Of a stretch of DNA of 64,000 nucleotides, positions 1 to 10,920 are shown piece by piece. Positions within the stretch are counted from its first letter, which is position 1; each line of letters starts with the position of its first letter. The notes under the pieces were generated by a model. It was not told the DNA's origin. It saw only the letters and a list, made by a program, of their open reading frames with translations, and did not search any database. Made by a program: the position numbers and the translations under genes. Source of the DNA: Aradus depressus (Eukaryota > Arthropoda > Insecta > Hemiptera > Aradidae); assembly GCA_963662175.1 (NCBI GenBank), contig OY759217.1, forward strand, positions 15,068,562-15,132,561. Direction: 5' to 3'.

Positions 1-371
1 TCCATGTAAGACTTCTTTTGTCGTGATGGAGCCATTTCCGGGTTCAATAGGTCCTATCTCTATAGTCCTTTTAATCCAATAGGAATCCAGTAAAGTCGTC
101 ACCAGGTTCTAATAAGAACATATCACCGGTAGAGTTCGTGAGGTGAAAGTTCAACCTGAAGGTAGAACAGTGAAGACTAACCACTCAGCATTGATTAGGC
201 TAAGACCTGGTTGTTTATTTCCCTTATAAGAAGAAAGTGGTCCATGACTGGGAAGCTTAGCACCTTCAACTTAACTCATAATGTTACTTTTACGTCCAAA
301 TGAAACGTCTACTTTTCTTCATCCATAATCCTGACAACGGATCTCTATAGAAATCAGCTTCTATGGAATGA
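1..371. other. Window edge, mostly unassigned
   Basis: No complete gene is visible. The only possible coding trace is a short retroelement-like peptide described in the next entry. The rest is ordinary mixed-composition DNA leading into the first ACTTCCCC element. Confidence 0.4.
125..215 (+). pseudogene. Possible BEL/Pao-type polyprotein C-terminal remnant
   Basis: One plus-strand frame reads VREVKVQPEGRTVKTN and continues to an RLRPG-like end. This resembles the basic end of BEL/Pao polyproteins (DUF5641-like, typically 'G.VR.V.V...G...R....L.PL'). Upstream in the same frame there are stop codons, so at best this is a decayed fragment. The assignment rests on about 27 residues of pattern similarity and could be chance. 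A translated search with the flanking kilobase, which lies mostly outside this window, would decide it. Confidence 0.28.
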
Positions 372-770
372 TACTTCCCTACCTATACAAAGTTATGTAA
401 TTGGTCAGAAATTCGATGTTGGGTTTTCATAGGAATTTCATGTTTTGTGACCTCTGATTCAAACAATAGAAAAAAAGAAAATATTTCCTGCCTGTCTGTG
501 TGTCTGTGACCAAGATAACCCCAATAGAATGAATATATCGACCCGATATTGTATGAGTGTATCCAATATCCCATTAGAACTATACCCACTTATTTTCAGC
601 CAAATCAACCAAAGGGAAGGGGGATTAACAGAAAAACTCTAATAACTGCCGATATAATGAATTCAACTATTGATTTTTAGCCAAAATCGTCCATTGGTTT
701 TGTAGAGCAGAAACTTAATTGATTAATTGTGTTGGGGAAGTATATTGCCGGTAATTCACCTACGACTATT
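372..770 (-). mobile_element. ACTTCCCC element, near full length
   Basis: Read on the minus strand, this copy starts next to an outer hairpin (decayed CGGTGAATCACCG, about 750-764), then TACTTCCCCA with a GAATTAATCA-like stretch, two body subrepeats, a CACAGACAGGCAGG-like run and the terminal ACTTCCCC end near 372. It holds subrepeat motifs shared by all copies, such as TTTTCAGCCAAATC and ATAACTGCCGATATAATGAA on the plus strand. The short ORF across it is not conserved between copies. The element looks non-coding. Confidence 0.75.
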
Positions 771-852
771 TTAAATGCTCTAATAAACTACTATTTTTAA
801 AAATTGTATTTTAAGAGGTGGCCAACAGAATTTTGTTTTTGTTGCTCCATTA

Positions 853-1168
853 GGTTAGGTTTTAAGACTCATGCCCGGGCTTTAATTACGAGGTCATATC
901 GCCTACTACCAGAGCGCTCTTTCGTCACTGGTGGACATGAGCCCGACTCTACTGTGGGAGTTCTAAATTTTGCCTACCCTAAATTTTTATTCACCTAGGA
1001 TAGGGGTCTTTAATGAGTACATGACATCGTACAGGCTCGGGACCATCGCTTAACGTCCCATCCGAAGGACGGCGTGCTTAAGTTTATTTTATTTGGGAGG
1101 TAAGGGCCTCGGTCGGGTTACGAACCCACATTCTTGAGCTCAGAAGGCACTGAGCTACCGGCGCCCTC
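853..1168 (-). mobile_element. SINE-A, tRNA-derived, with target duplication
   Basis: The minus strand begins with a tRNA-like head (GGGCGCCGGTAGCTCAGT, A-box-like). A B-box-like GGTTCG follows, then the family body, ending in CCTAACCTAA. The insertion is bracketed by a perfect 12 bp direct repeat, GTTGCTCCATTA, at 841-852 and 1169-1180. This is a target-site duplication of the length expected for LINE-mobilised SINEs. The head is shortened: part of the segment between the A and B boxes is missing. Confidence 0.92.
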
Positions 1169-1180
1169 GTTGCTCCATTA

Positions 1181-1945
1181 TAGTTTTACCTTTGTACTCA
1201 CACTAACAAGACTGTAAATTATTTGTAAGTGCGGATGAGAAGTAGACTAATTATTTGTATCAACTAAAACCCGAGGTGATCCAGTACTCCTGTTTGGAGC
1301 CTCTCTTTGGACAATGTGTGAAGTTGGACTTTTGATTAATATGAAAACTGTCCGAGTACGGGGGCCCCCTCCCGGTTCACATAGCACACCTGACCATTAA
1401 TCAAAACAATATGGTGGACATCTTAATTTGGGGAAGCAGCAGCCCATATTTTAGAAAGGGATTCATGTTCTTTATATCCCATCCTCTTTGGGAGAGTTCT
1501 TTTTGGTCAATATTTGCCAGGGACTCACAGAAAAATATTTTTTAACCTTTATATGGTGGCGAGGGAAGGGGAATATCCTCAGAGTTATTTTTTGGTGTGT
1601 AAGCATCTTAAATCACCCCCTCCCCCACCCAAAAAAAAAAATAATAATAATAAAATAAAGTATACTGTAGTAATTTTATAAAACTGACATCATGCGCAGC
1701 AAAGCGAGTGCGCACCCGAGTTAATAAAGTTGTGGCGGGGATAGATATTTCTCAAGAGAGTGATAGTGACTGGCTCTAGCTCTCATGGCGTCTTTACTTC
1801 GTTGTCGTATTACATTACTGATGCTAACTGTTGTCATACGAGCTATTCTAGCAAGTGTTGTGAAAATTCGATCTGCATTATAGTCAACAATTTTTAAATA
1901 ATAAGTGAACCGTAAAATGATTTAATAATCATAATTGTATTATTG
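1181..1945. other. No gene seen; unassigned spacer
   Basis: Mixed AT-rich sequence with a short C-run and A/TAA-rich low-complexity stretch near 1612-1660. No repeat family from elsewhere in the window was recognised here. Confidence 0.5.
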
Positions 1946-2234
1946 TACTTCCCCAGAGCGAATAAATAAATTTTGCTCCTCCAAACTCAATCAACCCTTT
2001 GGTCTAAAAATCAATAGTTGACTTACTTAGAGAATTATGAATCTTTACACTAAATTTTGTGAAGATACATTCAAATGTTTGGATTTTTGCGATGATCCCT
2101 TCCTACTTTTCGGCCTTTTTCGCTGAAAATTAAGAATCAAGGAGTAAGAAAACATGAAATTTCGATTATAACTCAATATAAAATTTCTGACCAATTACAT
2201 ACTTTCCCCTATACTTCAAAAAACTGGGGAAGTA
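1946..2234 (+). mobile_element. ACTTCCCC element, internally deleted
   Basis: Starts with TACTTCCCCAG and ends with ACTGGGGAAGTA, the family's inverted ends. Between them are the first body segment (AAAATCAATAGTTGACTTAC) and the last one (AAATTTCTGACCAATTACAT). The central subrepeats are mostly lost, so it is only about 290 bp. The ends could form a snap-back structure. Confidence 0.8.
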
Positions 2235-2711
2235 GAATGTAAAGAACTAAACGTAAATACAAATTTATTGATAATTAGCTATTTTTAGTCGTGATGTTGA
2301 ATTGAACTATAACAAACTATAATAAAAACAGGACCTAATGCTTGATTAGTTCTAGGTAGCTGGAGTTTAACACGACCGCCCGTTGCGAAACATTCTATTA
2401 ACAGAGTGCATCGTGTAGAATACGAAAGATGCAGTTATGGGTTGCACCAGCGAGGAACATTCACGTTGCAATATTTACTCAGTATTTATTCTTGATAGTA
2501 ACTCCTGAATATAAATGACTGAATAATATCAAGGCCTTCCTCTTTGAAGGCAGTCCCACACTTTTTTTTGTTTTTATTTGTTTTAATAATTATTATTCTT
2601 CATCATGCTTCTTGCTATTTGCGAAATACAGACAATGAAACTCCAAGAATGTACCTAAATTATATATACTAACAATATATGATAACTATATCAGCAAAAA
2701 CATAATTGAAA
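2235..2711. other. No gene seen; AT-rich spacer
   Basis: Nothing supportable was found here beyond AT-rich sequence and a short T-run near 2560. Confidence 0.5.
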
Positions 2712-3100
2712 AAAAAATAGTCGGTGAATCATCGGCACACTTCTCCAGCACGAATTAATTCTCATGATTTTCATATCGATACATACATTTGAGGTGATCT
2801 CCTTCACTGATTGATTCCCCCATTTCCTTCGTCTGATTTCGCGGAAAATTAATAGGTGCCGTCCTTATGTGGTTTTACATACCGAATGTCCTAAACAGTC
2901 ATTACATCTGCTTTTATTAGAGTTTTTGTGTTAACCCCACTCCTAATATATCCCTTCTCTTTGTCCGATTCGGCTGAAAATAAATAGGTTAAATTCTCTG
3001 GAACCAGGGATTCAGAAGACTCAAAATTCCGGTGAAAATTCAACAGTTTTCTGACCGATTACATAACTTCCCCTATGTACTTCGTATGGCTGGGGGGCTA
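2712..3100 (+). mobile_element. ACTTCCCC element with outer hairpin
   Basis: The outer hairpin is readable as TCGGTGAATCATCGGC just before ACTTCTCCAGCACGAATTAA. The body has at least two subrepeats with the CGATTTCGCGGAAAATTAAT motif. It ends with the decayed terminal hairpin near 3066-3100. This copy shows that the outer hairpin travels with the element. Confidence 0.78.
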
Positions 3101-3151
3101 AAATATGAGTATTGAATTATTTTATATTCATTTATTTTCAATTATTTATTT

Positions 3152-3370
3152 GGGGGCCATGGTGGCCGTGCGGGCTAGAGCGTAGGGCTTTGGTCGCATG
3201 GTCTCACCATGGTTTGCGGGTTCGAATCCCGTCCGGGAGTGAGTTTTATTTCGTAGATAGAACTCCCTCCCGGGGCCATGGATGTCTTAAATAATTATAC
3301 ATAACACATTGACATGGCTAATATGCACCGTTCATAAAGCCAAAAGAAAAAAAAAAAAAAAAAAAAAAAA
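3152..3370 (+). mobile_element. SINE-B, tRNA(Ser/Leu)-like head, poly-A tail
   Basis: The head reads GGTGGCCGTGCGGGCTAGAG (A-box region of Ser/Leu-type tRNAs) with the B box GGGTTCGAATCCC about 50 bases on. A body of about 100 bp follows and ends CATGGCTAATATGCACC, then a poly-A run of about 28. The flanking direct repeat ATTATTTATTT at 3141-3151 and 3371-3381 is a likely target-site duplication. It is the best-preserved member of this family in the window. A short ORF over the head is incidental. Confidence 0.9.
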
Positions 3371-3710
3371 ATTATTTATTTATTTTATTGTTATAATTAT
3401 TGTTATTCATCTCATTCTAAGATGATTCGGTTGTAATATTTAATTTTTAAGCTATTTTGATGTAGGTACACAATTTTAGAATGTACCCAATTAATTACCA
3501 TGCCTAATGGAAATAAATATTATTATTATAGTCTATAAAATTTACTTTTATAAAATATTTGTATGCATCGTGATCAATCGTAAAAAAATACTGGAAACCC
3601 TAAACGTTGTTAATTGAACATTGTTTAACACTTATCACCATTACTTCGTTTTTGTTTCTGAAAATTTTTCAATTCCCAACTGTGACGAAAAAAACAAAGA
3701 AGCAACTAAA

Positions 3711-4388
3711 TTAGTAAATAAATATATGAATACATTTGTTTTAAAACAACCCGTGAATAAAAAAACAAAACACGACCATCAGCTGTTTTAATTAGAGTCG
3801 AGGTCTGAGTCAATAGTGTGAGGTCTGGGTTGAGATGTGAAGGTGGATAGAGAGTTGTTTAGGCTTAAGATGTGATGAACTAAGTAGGTGTGAATTAACA
3901 GTAAAATTGATGCGCAAAGAAGGTACTGTTATTTATATGTACAAAATATATATGCCCAAAAAGTATATAACTTTGATTTGAAGAATGGCCAAAATATAAA
4001 ACAGAAAAAAAATTGAAATAGTTTTAAGAATTTAGTTTGTACGATTTTTCTTTTGATTTGTTTCAATGTTTAGTTTTTAATTTTATAATGTAAGTTTAAG
4101 AAAATAAACCCAAATATTTGTTCTCTAATTCTATGCTATTCATTTTCCCTGTTGGCCAAGTAAGATAATTTAAAAAACTTTGGATTAGATTTAATATTAT
4201 TGAAAAATTTAGAAAAACAATATGGCATCTCTTTAGAAATCCAAATGAAAAGTTTGTTAATTGAATTTTTTTTTAAATTGCACGTCTTGAACTTTTGATA
4301 TTTTTTAGGGCCCTTTTCGGAAACTACTGTAGAAATCAAAATTTAATAAGACAAAAGAGATATAATTTCTACAGGAAATGTGGTAATG
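3711..4388 (+). repeat. Unknown ~680 bp dispersed repeat, copy 1
   Basis: This stretch is homologous over nearly its whole length, in direct orientation, to 30049-30770. Shared blocks include AAACAAAACACG, GGCATCTCTTTAGAAATCC and AGGGCCCTTTTCG. Both copies start next to TTAGTAAATAAATA. Copy 1 lacks about 24 bases present in copy 2 near its 3' third. No open frame is conserved between the copies, no terminal inverted repeat is visible, and I do not recognise the family. It could be a non-autonomous transposon or the product of an old segmental duplication. Confidence 0.75.
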
Positions 4389-5356
4389 TTATTTAATTAT
4401 TATTTTTTTAACCACTTATTGTCGGAGGTCAACCGCGATGCTTTCCGTTTAAGATCGATTATGCCATAAAAAGTGGGAGCTTGGCCATGCACCTATGGGT
4501 TATATGCATACGTAAAGAAGACAGCTGCATGCACATTATAAAAGAGAGGGGAGGGAGGGGGGGGGGGGGGGGGGGTCAATATTTTTATCCAGCTTTCTTT
4601 TTCTATTTTTTAAAATGTATTTACCAGTTTTTAATTTTCTGAATTTTAAGGATGACTATTCAATTTTAAAATTATATTATGAATCGAGAAAAAATTGCTA
4701 TATGGTAGACATAACGTTTTTCTGTGTGTACTGCATAACATTGTTTCGCCACAGAACCAAAGATGGAACAATTAAAAAAAGTCAGCACTAGTTATATATA
4801 CCTCAAGTATAGAGAGAAAGTGGGTTGTCGGGCTGTCTGTGACAGTAACAACCTTAAGTAAACATTAAGTAACATGTCAAATATACCCGTTACAATTTTT
4901 TTACAACTATTTATTGTTACACAAAAATAAGTTAAGAAATTTTCTTTATAATTGGTTCAATTAAGTTTCTTTGTATTTTTTAATTTATAGTGAGATTTTT
5001 TTTTTTTTATAACTAAACCCGAACGTTAGTGGTGCCAGTCGAAAGATCCTAATGAGTACCCTAGTAAGAAAATGTATTTTTCTCTTCTTGGTGTGGCTCT
5101 GTAGCCGCCGAAGATCCCAGCATTCATCTCAGTGGCCCGGAGGAGGTCTGTGCATAAATTTTGCTTCATGGACCTCAGTCTGTTCGATGTTGCTTAGTAT
5201 AGACTTCACCATCCGGTCGTCTTATCTTTGTGCATGTGGAACCGGTAGAGTATGGGGTATATATGTGTATAGATTTTTGTAAATGTAAAAATAAATTAAA
5301 TCAAAACAAAGAGAGAAAATATGGAGGGAAACTGGAACATTGTAAGTAGTAAAGCG
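4389..5356. other. No supportable gene; AT-rich spacer
   Basis: AT-rich with homopolymer tracts. A 76-codon plus-strand ORF at 5052-5282 has a hydrophobic start but no recognisable domain and no homologous copy in the window. I do not call it. Confidence 0.45.
4547..4575 (+). repeat. Poly-G tract, potential G-quadruplex
   Basis: A run beginning GAGGGGAGGG passes into about 19 consecutive G residues. Four or more G-triplets on one strand make intramolecular quadruplex formation possible. A tract this long is also prone to length error in sequencing. Confidence 0.85.
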
Positions 5357-5619
5357 GGGCGTCGGTAGCTCAGTGGTATGGATGCTTGCTTACTGAGCTC
5401 AAGATCGCGGGTTCAAAACCTGGCCGAGGTCCTTAGTTTGTTTTATCTGGGAGGTAAAAAAACAAGCATACCCCTGTACGATGTCAGAAATTCGTTAAAA
5501 GACCCCTAACCTAGGTGAATAAAAATGTAGAGTAGGCAAAATTCAGGACTCCCAAGTAGAGTCGGGCTCATGCCAGTGACGAGCACTCTGGTAGTAGGTG
5601 ATATGACCTTGTAGTTAAA
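5357..5619 (+). mobile_element. SINE-A, 3' truncated
   Basis: The head GGCGTCGGTAGCTCAGTGG, the B-box region GGGTTCAAAACC and the body are present up to GACCTTGTAGTTAAA. The last ~25 bp of the family are missing. The truncated end abuts an ACTTCCCC element on the opposite strand, so one of the two probably interrupted or recombined with the other. Confidence 0.85.
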
Positions 5620-5965
5620 ATTCATTGGTCAGTTTTCATGTTTTACTTACTTCTTCCTGACTCAAAAAATGTCAGTATGTCTGTGAATACGATAACTCTC
5701 AATAGAATAAATGTATCGACACAAATATTATACGTGTGTCGAGAACCTCACAAGAACGTCACCTACTGAATTTCAGCCAAATCGGCCATAGGAAGTGGAG
5801 GTTACAAGGGTCAACTCAAAAACCTTAATAACTGCCGATGTAATGAATATATCAACACAAAATTTAGGTTGAGGTTTCAGAAGACTCAATGTCAACTACA
5901 GATTTTTAGCCTAAACCGTCTATTTCGGAGGAAGAGCAAAACTTAATTTAGTTTAAGTTTAGGAG
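5620..5965 (-). mobile_element. ACTTCCCC element, both ends lost
   Basis: Body subrepeats are recognised by TTTCAGCCAAATCGGCCAT and ATAACTGCCGATGTAATGAA, with the family CTGACTCAAAAAATG region at the left. Neither terminal hairpin is intact. It lies directly against the truncated SINE-A copy. Confidence 0.72.
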
Positions 5966-6397
5966 AAATAATAAAATTAATTGGTTAATTTAAAATCCAA
6001 TGTGGATAATTTGAAACAATTGTCTTTAGTTATGGGGTAGACAAGAGGGTGGGAGTGGAGGTATGTCTGTTTTATACGGAGCTCTTCATTCTTATCCAAC
6101 TTAATTAACAAGATCTGCTGAATGAGCCCTCACTCCTTTCACTATTCACCTCCGGAGATTGTCTTCCACAGAACAAGTCTGCCGCGGCTTCCTCTTTCTC
6201 TGGTCATTAGACTGCAAGAGAAGAGAAACACTAGGGGAGCCATAACCGGTGCTATCCATTCATAACAGTCTGACAGGTAAAGAGCCACTCACTTCAAGAA
6301 ATATGTGGCTACCTCAAAATAGCTTTATACGTGTATGACTCTCACCGTCGTCTTAAAAGAAAATTGCTCTCAAAACACACCCTCATACGTACAATGT
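5966..6397. other. No gene seen; spacer
   Basis: Less AT-rich than its surroundings (pyrimidine-rich around 6120-6230), but no ORF, repeat or RNA gene is supported. Confidence 0.45.
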
Positions 6398-6405
6398 GTG
6401 GAAAG

Positions 6406-7126
6406 CAGTGCCGGATTAAGCGAATAGGAGGCCCTAGGCCCTTAAAATTTTTGGGGCCCCCCTTTTTTTTACAAACTGCAATAAAAAGTTTATTTATGCA
6501 TTTATAGGCATTTAACAATGGATTTATATTATTTCTAAGGTATAAACATGAAATAATATTTTCAATAGTTTTAAGTTATAAGAAAATTTCGACTAAGAAA
6601 GTATAACAAAAGTAGACATTTCGATTGAATCTGATCAGTGTTGTGTTTTTTATGTGCAAAAATGGAATATAAAACATAACTCACCTTCTGCAAGAAAACT
6701 CGTAGTTTTTTTATAAATATTACTCAATCACTATTATTCAATATCAGTTAAAACACATCTCGATTGCACACTATTCAAATCAAGATTCTTGTTTCGATCA
6801 TGGAACAAGAAAAGGTTGTGTTCTGTGAGCTCGCAATTTGAAAGTAGAAACTTGAGATGAATAAATAATTGGAATCATAAATTGATTCAAAAAATTATTT
6901 TCTGTAAATACAATAGTGATGAATGTATAGATATAAAAAAATGATCAAACATAAATTTGATTCATTGGTAAATTTTTAATGAATAAAAAAAATTTATAAT
7001 TTTGAATTTTTCGGAATAAACTTCTTTTCCTTTTTTTTAAAATCCATTTTCTATTTTTATGGGGGCCCTTGATAACGGGGGCCCCAGGCCATGGCCTAGT
7101 CCGGCCTATTGGGTAATCTAGCACTG
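6406..7126. mobile_element. Non-autonomous hAT element, 721 bp
   Basis: The ends are inverted: the left starts CAGTGCCGGATTA and the right, read inward on the other strand, starts CAGTGCTAGATTA. Both continue into matching G/C-rich sequence (GGGGCCCCC). The flanks carry a perfect 8 bp direct repeat GTGGAAAG at 6398-6405 and 7127-7134. The 8 bp duplication and CAGTG ends define the hAT superfamily. The interior is AT-rich and non-coding, so it would need transposase supplied from elsewhere. The perfect target duplication suggests a relatively recent insertion. Confidence 0.93.
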
Positions 7127-7134
7127 GTGGAAAG

Positions 7135-7738
7135 ATAGAACGTACCAAAGATATACAAGGCGCGATCTCCAAAGGCCAAATCGTTGAGCCCCGTTTTCTT
7201 CCTTTCAATAAAGAAGTAAACAAGAATGTAGGTTAGGACAGACAAGTTTCTAGTGTCAATACAGATGACATAATTGGTACCTGCCAGAGACAGTAGAAGT
7301 ACAATGGGAATTTCTGTACGGTCAATTTACATAATACAGTATTATGCATATGTTGCAGTTTGCATATGTTGGCTTCGTTACCGGTCTAACTTTGAGGACA
7401 GCTATGGAAATATTCCTAATTCAATTGTTCCAGTTGTAAGGAACTACCATTACTACTCATAATAACTTGCTCTTTTATTTGGCATCGAGAAGTTAACTAT
7501 AGTCGAGGCCATTAGTTTAACGTCCCTGAGCGTTGTGGGATAAGAAGAGTGGTGGGGGAGCCACTTGCCGACGCCGCTGCAGAGTACAATCATCCGATAT
7601 CGAGGTTAAAAATTAAATCGAGATTCCCAAATAATAAAAGCCCATTTGCAGATTTCCCCCCTTCAAAAAAAAAAATATATTTTGTTAATTTACTCGACAA
7701 TACAATTTTATACTTGATAATAACAATAGATGTATAAA
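7135..7738. other. No gene seen; spacer
   Basis: Two ORFs of 62 codons lie here, without domain or homologous copy. Otherwise unassigned. Confidence 0.45.
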
Positions 7739-7830
7739 AATTTAGGGTGGGCTAAATTTAGGACTCCCGCAGTAGATATGACCTCTTAGTTAAAAGTCCG
7801 GGCACGAGTCATAATAGCTAACTAACGATA
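7739..7830 (+). mobile_element. SINE-A 3' fragment
   Basis: Only the 3' quarter is left: TTTAGGGTGGGC, then GGACTCCCGCAGTAGA, a deletion, GACCTCTTAGTTAAA and the CCGGGCACGAGTCATAA end. The head is absent, which fits 5' truncation during target-primed reverse transcription or later deletion. Confidence 0.8.
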
Positions 7831-8058
7831 GATTTTGTATCTTCAACAATTTTTTTGAATGCGTAAATTCTCCAAATATTAACTTCGTCGAGAAAAAGTC
7901 AATTTAAGAATACGCACTTCATTTTTGAACAAATTCTTTTTGCTAACTTTTCATTCGTGATTACAGTGATGGTATGGCTACAAACAATATACAAACAAAA
8001 ACAATTGTAAACTGTAAATTAATTATAATTAACAATAAAAAAATATACCAGTAATTAG

Positions 8059-8265
8059 TTTTTTTTTCTTGGCCTTATGTACGATGCATATTAGCCATAT
8101 CTCTTGTAAAGGTGTTATCTAGTTATTTACGACATCCATGGCCCCTGGAGGGAGTTTAATCTACGAAATAAAACTCACTCCCGGACGTGATTCGAACCCG
8201 CAAACCAAGGTGAGACCATGCGACCAAAGCCCTACGCTCTAGCCCGCACGGCCACCATGGCTCCC
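8059..8265 (-). mobile_element. SINE-B, full length
   Basis: Minus-strand copy with the head at the right (CATGGTGGCCGTGCGGGC), B box GGGTTCGAATC, body, and T-run on the plus strand at 8059-8068 as the poly-A tail. Imperfect flanking repeats AGTAATTA and AGTTAATTA may be a decayed target duplication. Confidence 0.85.
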
Positions 8266-8398
8266 AAGTTAATTAATCTGAGAATTACACTGTAACATTT
8301 CTACTTTTCTTCCTAGATGTCTCTCATTCCTCTGGACAGATTGTTACTCTTCTGTTTCATCAGTCCAGTTTTTTATAATTCATATATAACTTATTATT

Positions 8399-8734
8399 AG
8401 GTTAGGTTTTATGACCCGGGCTTTAACAACGAGGTCATATCGCCTACTACCAGAGCGCTCTTTCGTCACTCTGGTGGACATGAGCCCGACTCTACTGTGG
8501 GAGTCCTAAATTTTGGCTACCCTAAATTTTTATTCATCTAGGGTAGGGGTCTTTAACGAGTACCTGACATCGTACAGGCTCGGGACCATCGCTTAACTTC
8601 CCATCCGAAGGACGGCGTGCTTAAGTTAATTTTACCTCCCAGATAAAATAAACTAAGGGCCTCGGTCGGGTTACGAACCCACGACCTTGAGCTCAGAAGT
8701 TAAGCACGCATACCACTGAGCTACCGGCGCCCTC
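8399..8734 (-). mobile_element. SINE-A, near full length with target duplication
   Basis: The copy runs from the CCTAAC end at the left to the head GGCGCCGGTAGCTCAGTGG at the right. A direct repeat AACTTATTATT at 8388-8398 and 8735-8745 brackets it. Between the A and B boxes the order differs slightly from other copies. Otherwise the body is close to consensus, making this a useful reference copy. Confidence 0.92.
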
Positions 8735-9049
8735 AACTTATTATTGTTATTATGTTTTACATTATTATTCATACTTTGTTTTTTCTCATTATTTTTCACT
8801 GGTTTATTTTATTGTTTTAATTAATCATTGCCTATCATTAACATTTATTCCTGGAGGTCTCTTTTCTTTTATTTTTATTCTGTCTCAAATGGTTGTAACT
8901 TGAATGCTATTGTTTTCTTGTAGTTGATTATTACTGGAAACGAATTAGTTGATGTTTAATTGGTTATCATGTGTTTAAGCCATTTCAAACTATCTAAAAC
9001 ACCGGGGCCGGTAAGTCGTTGGTGGAAGGCAGAACTATTAGTGGATTGG

Positions 9050-9250
9050 ATTTTAGTGAAAACCGCCTCTTCGTCAAAACTGACAAAGAACTGTCCCTGC
9101 TTCTCCCGGTTAGAGATAAGCTATCTTTCGTGTACAAGACACCTGGTTCACAGGGGTGGATGATCCGCTTTGATAGGAGTATGTGATAAAACGACCTATC
9201 TCCAACAGTAACAGAACGCTTCAGCTACCATTATGTAACACCGACCTCCT
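9050..9250 (+). repeat. Diverged direct repeat H, copy 1
   Basis: This segment resembles 9575-9765. Shared words include GTCCC...GG..AGAGATAAGC, ACCTGG, GGATCCG-like and ACAGTAACAGAACGCTTCA versus ACAATACCAGAACTCTTCA. The two copies flank a SINE-A insertion and lie about 510 bp apart. Function unknown. Confidence 0.5.
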
Positions 9251-9298
9251 TCGTAGCGACTGCGGGTGAGAGAGAGGGTGTGAAAGGCACAATCATAG

Positions 9299-9565
9299 AG
9301 AGGGCGGTAGCTCAAGATCGCGGGTTCGAAATCCCACCGACGCTCTTAGGCTTGTTGCCTGAGAGGTAAATAAGCCTGAGCACGCCGTCTTTCGGATGGG
9401 ACGTTTTGCAATGGTCCCGAGCCTGTATGATCTTAGGTACTCGTTAAAAACCCTTACCCTATGTAACTAAATCTCAGTCTCATATCCAGTAGAGCGATGA
9501 AAAAGCGCACTGGTAATAGGCGATATGACCTCGTACTTAAAGCCCAGGCATGAGTCACAGTAACT
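9299..9565 (+). mobile_element. SINE-A, head damaged
   Basis: The head has lost the segment between GGTAGCTC and AAGATCGCGGGTTCG, removing much of the tRNA-like D-to-anticodon region. The body and 3' end (GCCCAGGCATGAGTCA) are present but clearly mutated, indicating an older copy. Confidence 0.82.
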
Positions 9566-9574
9566 CTGTCCATC

Positions 9575-9765
9575 AAAAGCGACAAGATTGTTGCTGTTTG
9601 TCCCGGACAGAGATAAGCATTATCTCTCGTTTCCAAGTGACCTGGCTGAGAGAGTGAGGGGAGGATCCGTTGTGATGTGAGTACAACGGCCTCTCCACGT
9701 AGAACACCTTTCTCTAACAATACCAGAACTCTTCAACAACCGCCACATCCCTCCTACGTGCTTTT
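9575..9765 (+). repeat. Diverged direct repeat H, copy 2
   Basis: Partner of 9050-9250. A weaker third similarity (CAACTCTTCAACTATCGCCA) occurs near 9978-10005, so this may be the remains of a short tandem array with ~0.4-0.5 kb spacing. Confidence 0.45.
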
Positions 9766-10493
9766 TCAGCCTTATTCTCATTCGTACTTACTGCATTTGG
9801 AGAGAAGCATATAATGAAGAAAGAACATTTCAACAAGAAATCTAAATTTTGAACGCAAAATTTCTATCCACCAGAGAGACGTGGGTCACGGCGCGTCGAA
9901 GGAACGCGCCAACTACCGATTGTAATCCTAAATCACCTGACTAACTTATTTCATATCTAAGCTGGGAGTACTGCTGCCTCAACTCTTCAACTATCGCCAC
10001 TTTACCTGCACTCATCCACGCTGCGGCCTACCAACTCCAATTACAGAGCAAAGTAATTAGGGTGGGTTAGAAACTTCACCGAGTGTGTTCTCCTTGAAAG
10101 CCAATCATCCAAAGTTATTATCGTGTAGAAATCAGCTCATTCTTATTACGGAATATCTGAATTGGTTGCCAAGAAGCCATCCGAGTTAGTTCAATTTAAC
10201 AAAGGACACATCGTCTGAATCGGTTCCAATTTTATTTGTAGGAATTCAGGATCAAAAAATATGTTTCTTTTTGTGTTTTTCATTATTTAGAAATACGTTT
10301 TACTTCCCCCTCAATACATATTCGGTGAAGAATATATTTATTGATCACCAACTCCTAAAACGCAGAAATAAAAACAATATTATAGTCTGCCTGTTTGTGG
10401 ACAAGATAACCTATAAACCGATAACCAACTCCGTATACCGGGTGCCCTAAAAAAAAACAAAAAAAAAACTCATTTTATATATAATATGTCTTT
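9766..10493. other. No gene seen; possible decayed repeat
   Basis: Around 10300-10420 there are weak ACTTCCCC-element-like words (TTTTACTTCCCCCT, GTCTGCCTGTTTGTGGACAAG), but no boundaries can be set. Nothing else is supported. Confidence 0.35.
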
Positions 10494-10820
10494 GAGGGCG
10501 CCGGTAGCTCAGTGGTATGCGTGCTTGCCTTCTGAGCTCAAGGTCGTGGGTTCCAAACCCGGCCGAGGCCCTTGGTTTATTTTATCTGGAAGGTAAAACA
10601 AACTTAAGCACGCCGTCCTTCGGATGGGACGTTAAGCGATGGTCCCGAGCCTGTACGATGTCAGGTACTCGTTAAAGACCCATCTAAATTAAAATTTAGG
10701 GTAGGCAAAATTTAGGACTCCCACAATAGAGTCGGGCTCATGCCCATCAGAGTGAGCGCTCTGGTAGTAGGCGATATGACCTCATAGTTAAAGCCCGGGC
10801 ATGATTCATAATAACTAACT
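10494..10820 (+). mobile_element. SINE-A, near full length
   Basis: A well-preserved head (GGGCGCCGGTAGCTCAGTGG), B box GGGTTCCAAACC, all body hairpin segments, and the end GCCCGGGCATGATTCATAA. No clear target duplication was found. Confidence 0.92.
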
Positions 10821-10920
10821 ATGCCTTTCCGTTTTCTCTACAACTTTTATTTCAAAATAAATTTTTATTAGATCATAGATATAAGCGATATCTTGTTAAA
10901 TGTACTTAGACCAGAAGTAA

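Noticed and set aside
5052..5282. 76-codon ORF with a hydrophobic N-terminus
   Set aside because: Looks signal-peptide-like at first, but has no recognisable mature domain, no supporting context, and such short ORFs are expected by chance.
10494..10565. tRNA genes at the heads of SINE-A and SINE-B
   Set aside because: A and B boxes are present, but the same heads recur with identical downstream bodies and tails, and the cloverleaf is incomplete. They are SINE heads.
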